This document shows positions 62,255 to 64,000 of a stretch of DNA of 64,000 bases, piece by piece (the stretch's first letter is position 1; every line of letters starts with the position of its first letter). Both the position numbers and the translations under genes were made by a program. Below the pieces are notes generated by a model. It worked only from the letters and a program-made list of their open reading frames with translations. It ran no database searches and was not told where the DNA came from. Source of the stretch: Phycisphaerales bacterium (GTDB lineage Bacteria; Planctomycetota; Phycisphaerae; Phycisphaerales; UBA1924); assembly GCA_029260295.1 (NCBI GenBank), contig JAJDDN010000008.1:1-64000 (forward strand), in the 5' to 3' direction.

Positions 62255-63442
62255 ATGTCGATAGTCCGGATGATTATTGCGTTGAGTCTGCTTGGCGTCT
62301 CGGGCTGCGTGCTCAATGGGTCCGGCAGGTATGAAGATTCACCCAAGGCCGTGGCGATTGAGCATGGGCTCTGGATCACCCGGTGGGATTATCAATCGCC
62401 CGATGATGTCCGCCGGGCCATCGCCGATGCGGCGTCGATTGGAATTACGGACATCTACTGGCAGGTGCGGGGGCAGGCCGATGCGTACTACCCCTCGGCC
62501 AAAGAGCCTTGGGGGATCGAGCTCCTCAAATACAACGCCAATCCGCCCGGCTTTGATCCATTTCAGATCGCTGTCACCGAATCCAAGGTCCACCGAATCA
62601 AGATCCACGCGTGGGTCAATGTGATGCCGATGTGGAGGGGGAAGCTCCCGCCCAAGGATCGCTCGCACATCTTCCACACCCACCCCGAGTGGCGGCTCCG
62701 CGATGATGCTGGAAACATGCAAACAATACATGATGGGTATGTAGTCGTCAATCCGGTGCTCGATGATGTCCACGATCACATTGTCGGTGTCATCCGCGAC
62801 ATTGTTAAACGCTACGACATTGATGGCATCCATCTCGACTATGTCCGCTACCTCGCCGATGAGATTAAGCCCGGGCAGCTCATGCCCGGGGACCCGATTA
62901 GCCGGGCCTTGTACGCCAAGCAGACGAACTCCAGCAGCGATCCAGATCAGATTGATCGTAAGGACTACCAGCAGTGGATCAGATCCAGAATATCAACGCT
63001 GGTCGAGCGGATCGACACGGAATCAATCCGGAATCATCGGGGCGTCCGTCTGAGTGCGGCGGTCTGGAGACGCCCAGACATTGCCAACGATCGCTATTTG
63101 CAAGACGCGGTCGGTTGGGTGAATGATGGGTATATGGATGCGGTGATGCCCATGATCTATACGGACAAGAACGAGCAGTACACATCGGATCTCGCCTCGT
63201 GGCATGCTCTGGTAGAACAGCGCCGGGTTATTCCGGGTATCGGGGCGTACAAGCACGCGACGAGTTCGCAGACATCGTACCAGATTGCAATCGGTCATCC
63301 GAAACGATTCGCAATTTTCGCGTATTCGACACTCTTTGAATCCCCCAATCCTGACCAGAAAAAGGATCAGATCTCTCAGCGTCTCCGAAGCCAGAAGCGT
63401 GATGCTCTTGCGGATCTTATCAGCCGTGTTGGATCTCCGTGA
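62255..63442 (+). CDS. GHL10-type glycosyl-hydrolase-like lipoprotein
   Basis: 395 residues. The signal peptide ends in lipobox GVSGC. The barrel begins near residue 35 (HGLWITRWDYQSPDDVRRAI). YWQVRGQADAYYPS, KIHAWVNVMPMW, VVVNPVLDDVHDHIV and DGIHLDYVRY are signatures of the GHL10/DUF187 (PF02638) family. Members are thought to act on extracellular glycans. ATGGAGG precedes the ATG at 62255. Its stop overlaps the next gene (TGATG). Confidence 0.88.
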   Translation: MSIVRMIIALSLLGVSGCVLNGSGRYEDSPKAVAIEHGLWITRWDYQSPDDVRRAIADAASIGITDIYWQVRGQADAYYPSAKEPWGIELLKYNANPPGFDPFQIAVTESKVHRIKIHAWVNVMPMWRGKLPPKDRSHIFHTHPEWRLRDDAGNMQTIHDGYVVVNPVLDDVHDHIVGVIRDIVKRYDIDGIHLDYVRYLADEIKPGQLMPGDPISRALYAKQTNSSSDPDQIDRKDYQQWIRSRISTLVERIDTESIRNHRGVRLSAAVWRRPDIANDRYLQDAVGWVNDGYMDAVMPMIYTDKNEQYTSDLASWHALVEQRRVIPGIGAYKHATSSQTSYQIAIGHPKRFAIFAYSTLFESPNPDQKKDQISQRLRSQKRDALADLISRVGSP

Positions 63443-64000
63443 TGGTGTCGCTCGGTATTGATATTGGAGGGTCTTCGGTCAAGGCTCTGAGTATTGATGA
63501 AGGCGGGGGCGTGATCGGTACGGCGAGTAGTGTACGGTATTCTGAACCTGATCGAGCGGGACTTACGCGAGCCATCAAGGAGTGCGTGGCCGAACTTGAT
63601 GCTGGGGGGGCTCAGTGTGTAGGGCTTTGTCTGCCGGGGCGTGTGAACCCTGAGCGTACCGCGATCGAAACGGCGGTGAATCTGCCCGCACTGAACAACT
63701 GGGCGTTTGACAAGTTGCTCGCTTCGGTGTCTTTAGATCAGGTCCGGGTAAGCCGAGTGGTTTCGGATGCCGATGCTGCGGGGTACGACTTTGTGACCGA
63801 GTTCCCAGTTGTCGGGCGGACAGCAGCGGTCTCGCTGGGAACCGGCGTTGGGCTGTGTGTTCTCGATGGTGATGAGATTGTGACAATCGGAGATGTAGGC
63901 ATCGGGCATCTGGGGCATATGGATGTCGGTCGGATCGGGGAAGCCGACCGCATCGGTCGTGATGGTTCACGCAACACACTTGAATCATTCATCGGAGCCC
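63442..64000 (+). CDS. ROK-family sugar kinase or regulator, 3' end outside window
   Basis: Starts with ATG at 63442, overlapping the upstream stop by one base. The N-terminal ATP loop is GIDIGGSSVKAL; DADAAGYDF and SLGTGVGLCVLDGD match the ROK fold, with a catalytic-type Asp in SDADA. The region GHLGHMDVGRIGEADRIG sits where ROK kinases have His followed by a CxCGxxGC zinc motif, which is not seen. At least 186 codons are present. It is likely cotranscribed with the GHL10-type lipoprotein gene, hinting at sugar uptake or recycling. Confidence 0.8.
   Translation, partial: MVSLGIDIGGSSVKALSIDEGGGVIGTASSVRYSEPDRAGLTRAIKECVAELDAGGAQCVGLCLPGRVNPERTAIETAVNLPALNNWAFDKLLASVSLDQVRVSRVVSDADAAGYDFVTEFPVVGRTAAVSLGTGVGLCVLDGDEIVTIGDVGIGHLGHMDVGRIGEADRIGRDGSRNTLESFIGA

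Overview
The window looks like chromosome from a planctomycete, most likely class Phycisphaerae. This is inferred from gene content, not from a database search. The indicators are secreted proteins ending in paired dockerin-like Asp/Phe repeats (three copies), a PEP-CTERM-like protein, an H-X9-DG prepilin-like protein, a ThiD2-ThiE fusion, an AroD-AroE fusion, and a spc/alpha ribosomal cluster without rpmD, adk, map, infA and rpsD. The DNA is moderately GC-rich, with ATG, GTG and a few possible TTG starts and mostly clear Shine-Dalgarno sites. I see no phage, insertion sequence, plasmid or CRISPR region. The window reads as core chromosome.

Region by region: 1-5.9 kb has a chemoreceptor tail, a TPR-sulfotransferase, tRNA-Arg(ACG), rpsT, a CPBP protease, tRNA-Glu(UUC), and an Hpt / REC-GGDEF signalling pair followed by small SlyX-like and lipoprotein genes. 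6-9.7 kb has a YggS PLP protein, a Tat-lipoprotein amidase, a DUF481 outer-membrane protein and an MscS channel. 9.8-14.4 kb is a leftward run: a methyltransferase, a polyprenyl diphosphate synthase, a membrane protein and asparagine synthase. 14.6-28 kb mixes ugd, tyrS, a SIS-domain isomerase, MsrBA, FabZ-like and AroDE with the secreted PEP-CTERM and dockerin proteins, including a matrixin-like protease. 28-44.9 kb holds recO, an HDOD protein, an M16 peptidase, thiD2E, an RluA-type synthase, hemW, an FHA protein, purA-uppS-cdsA, ruvB, an M28 peptidase and a secreted unknown.

45.1-60.4 kb is a fused S10-spc-alpha ribosomal supercluster (rpsJ to rplQ, with secY, rpmJ and rpoA), closed by a strong terminator. 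pheS, a membrane protein, a GHL10-type lipoprotein and a truncated ROK gene follow.

The most unusual material lies in the ribosomal cluster. L22 carries an N-terminal domain that reads as an XRE-type helix-turn-helix. S5 has a C-terminal RGG-box tail. L17 has a central insertion and an acidic Ala/Pro tail, and L15 has a basic tail. S14 and L36 have lost most zinc ligands. A terminator-like hairpin separates rpsJ from rplC, and a 272-bp hairpin-rich spacer separates rplC from rplD. Together these suggest a remodelled, zinc-sparing ribosome with altered operon control. This is inference and needs structural and transcript data.
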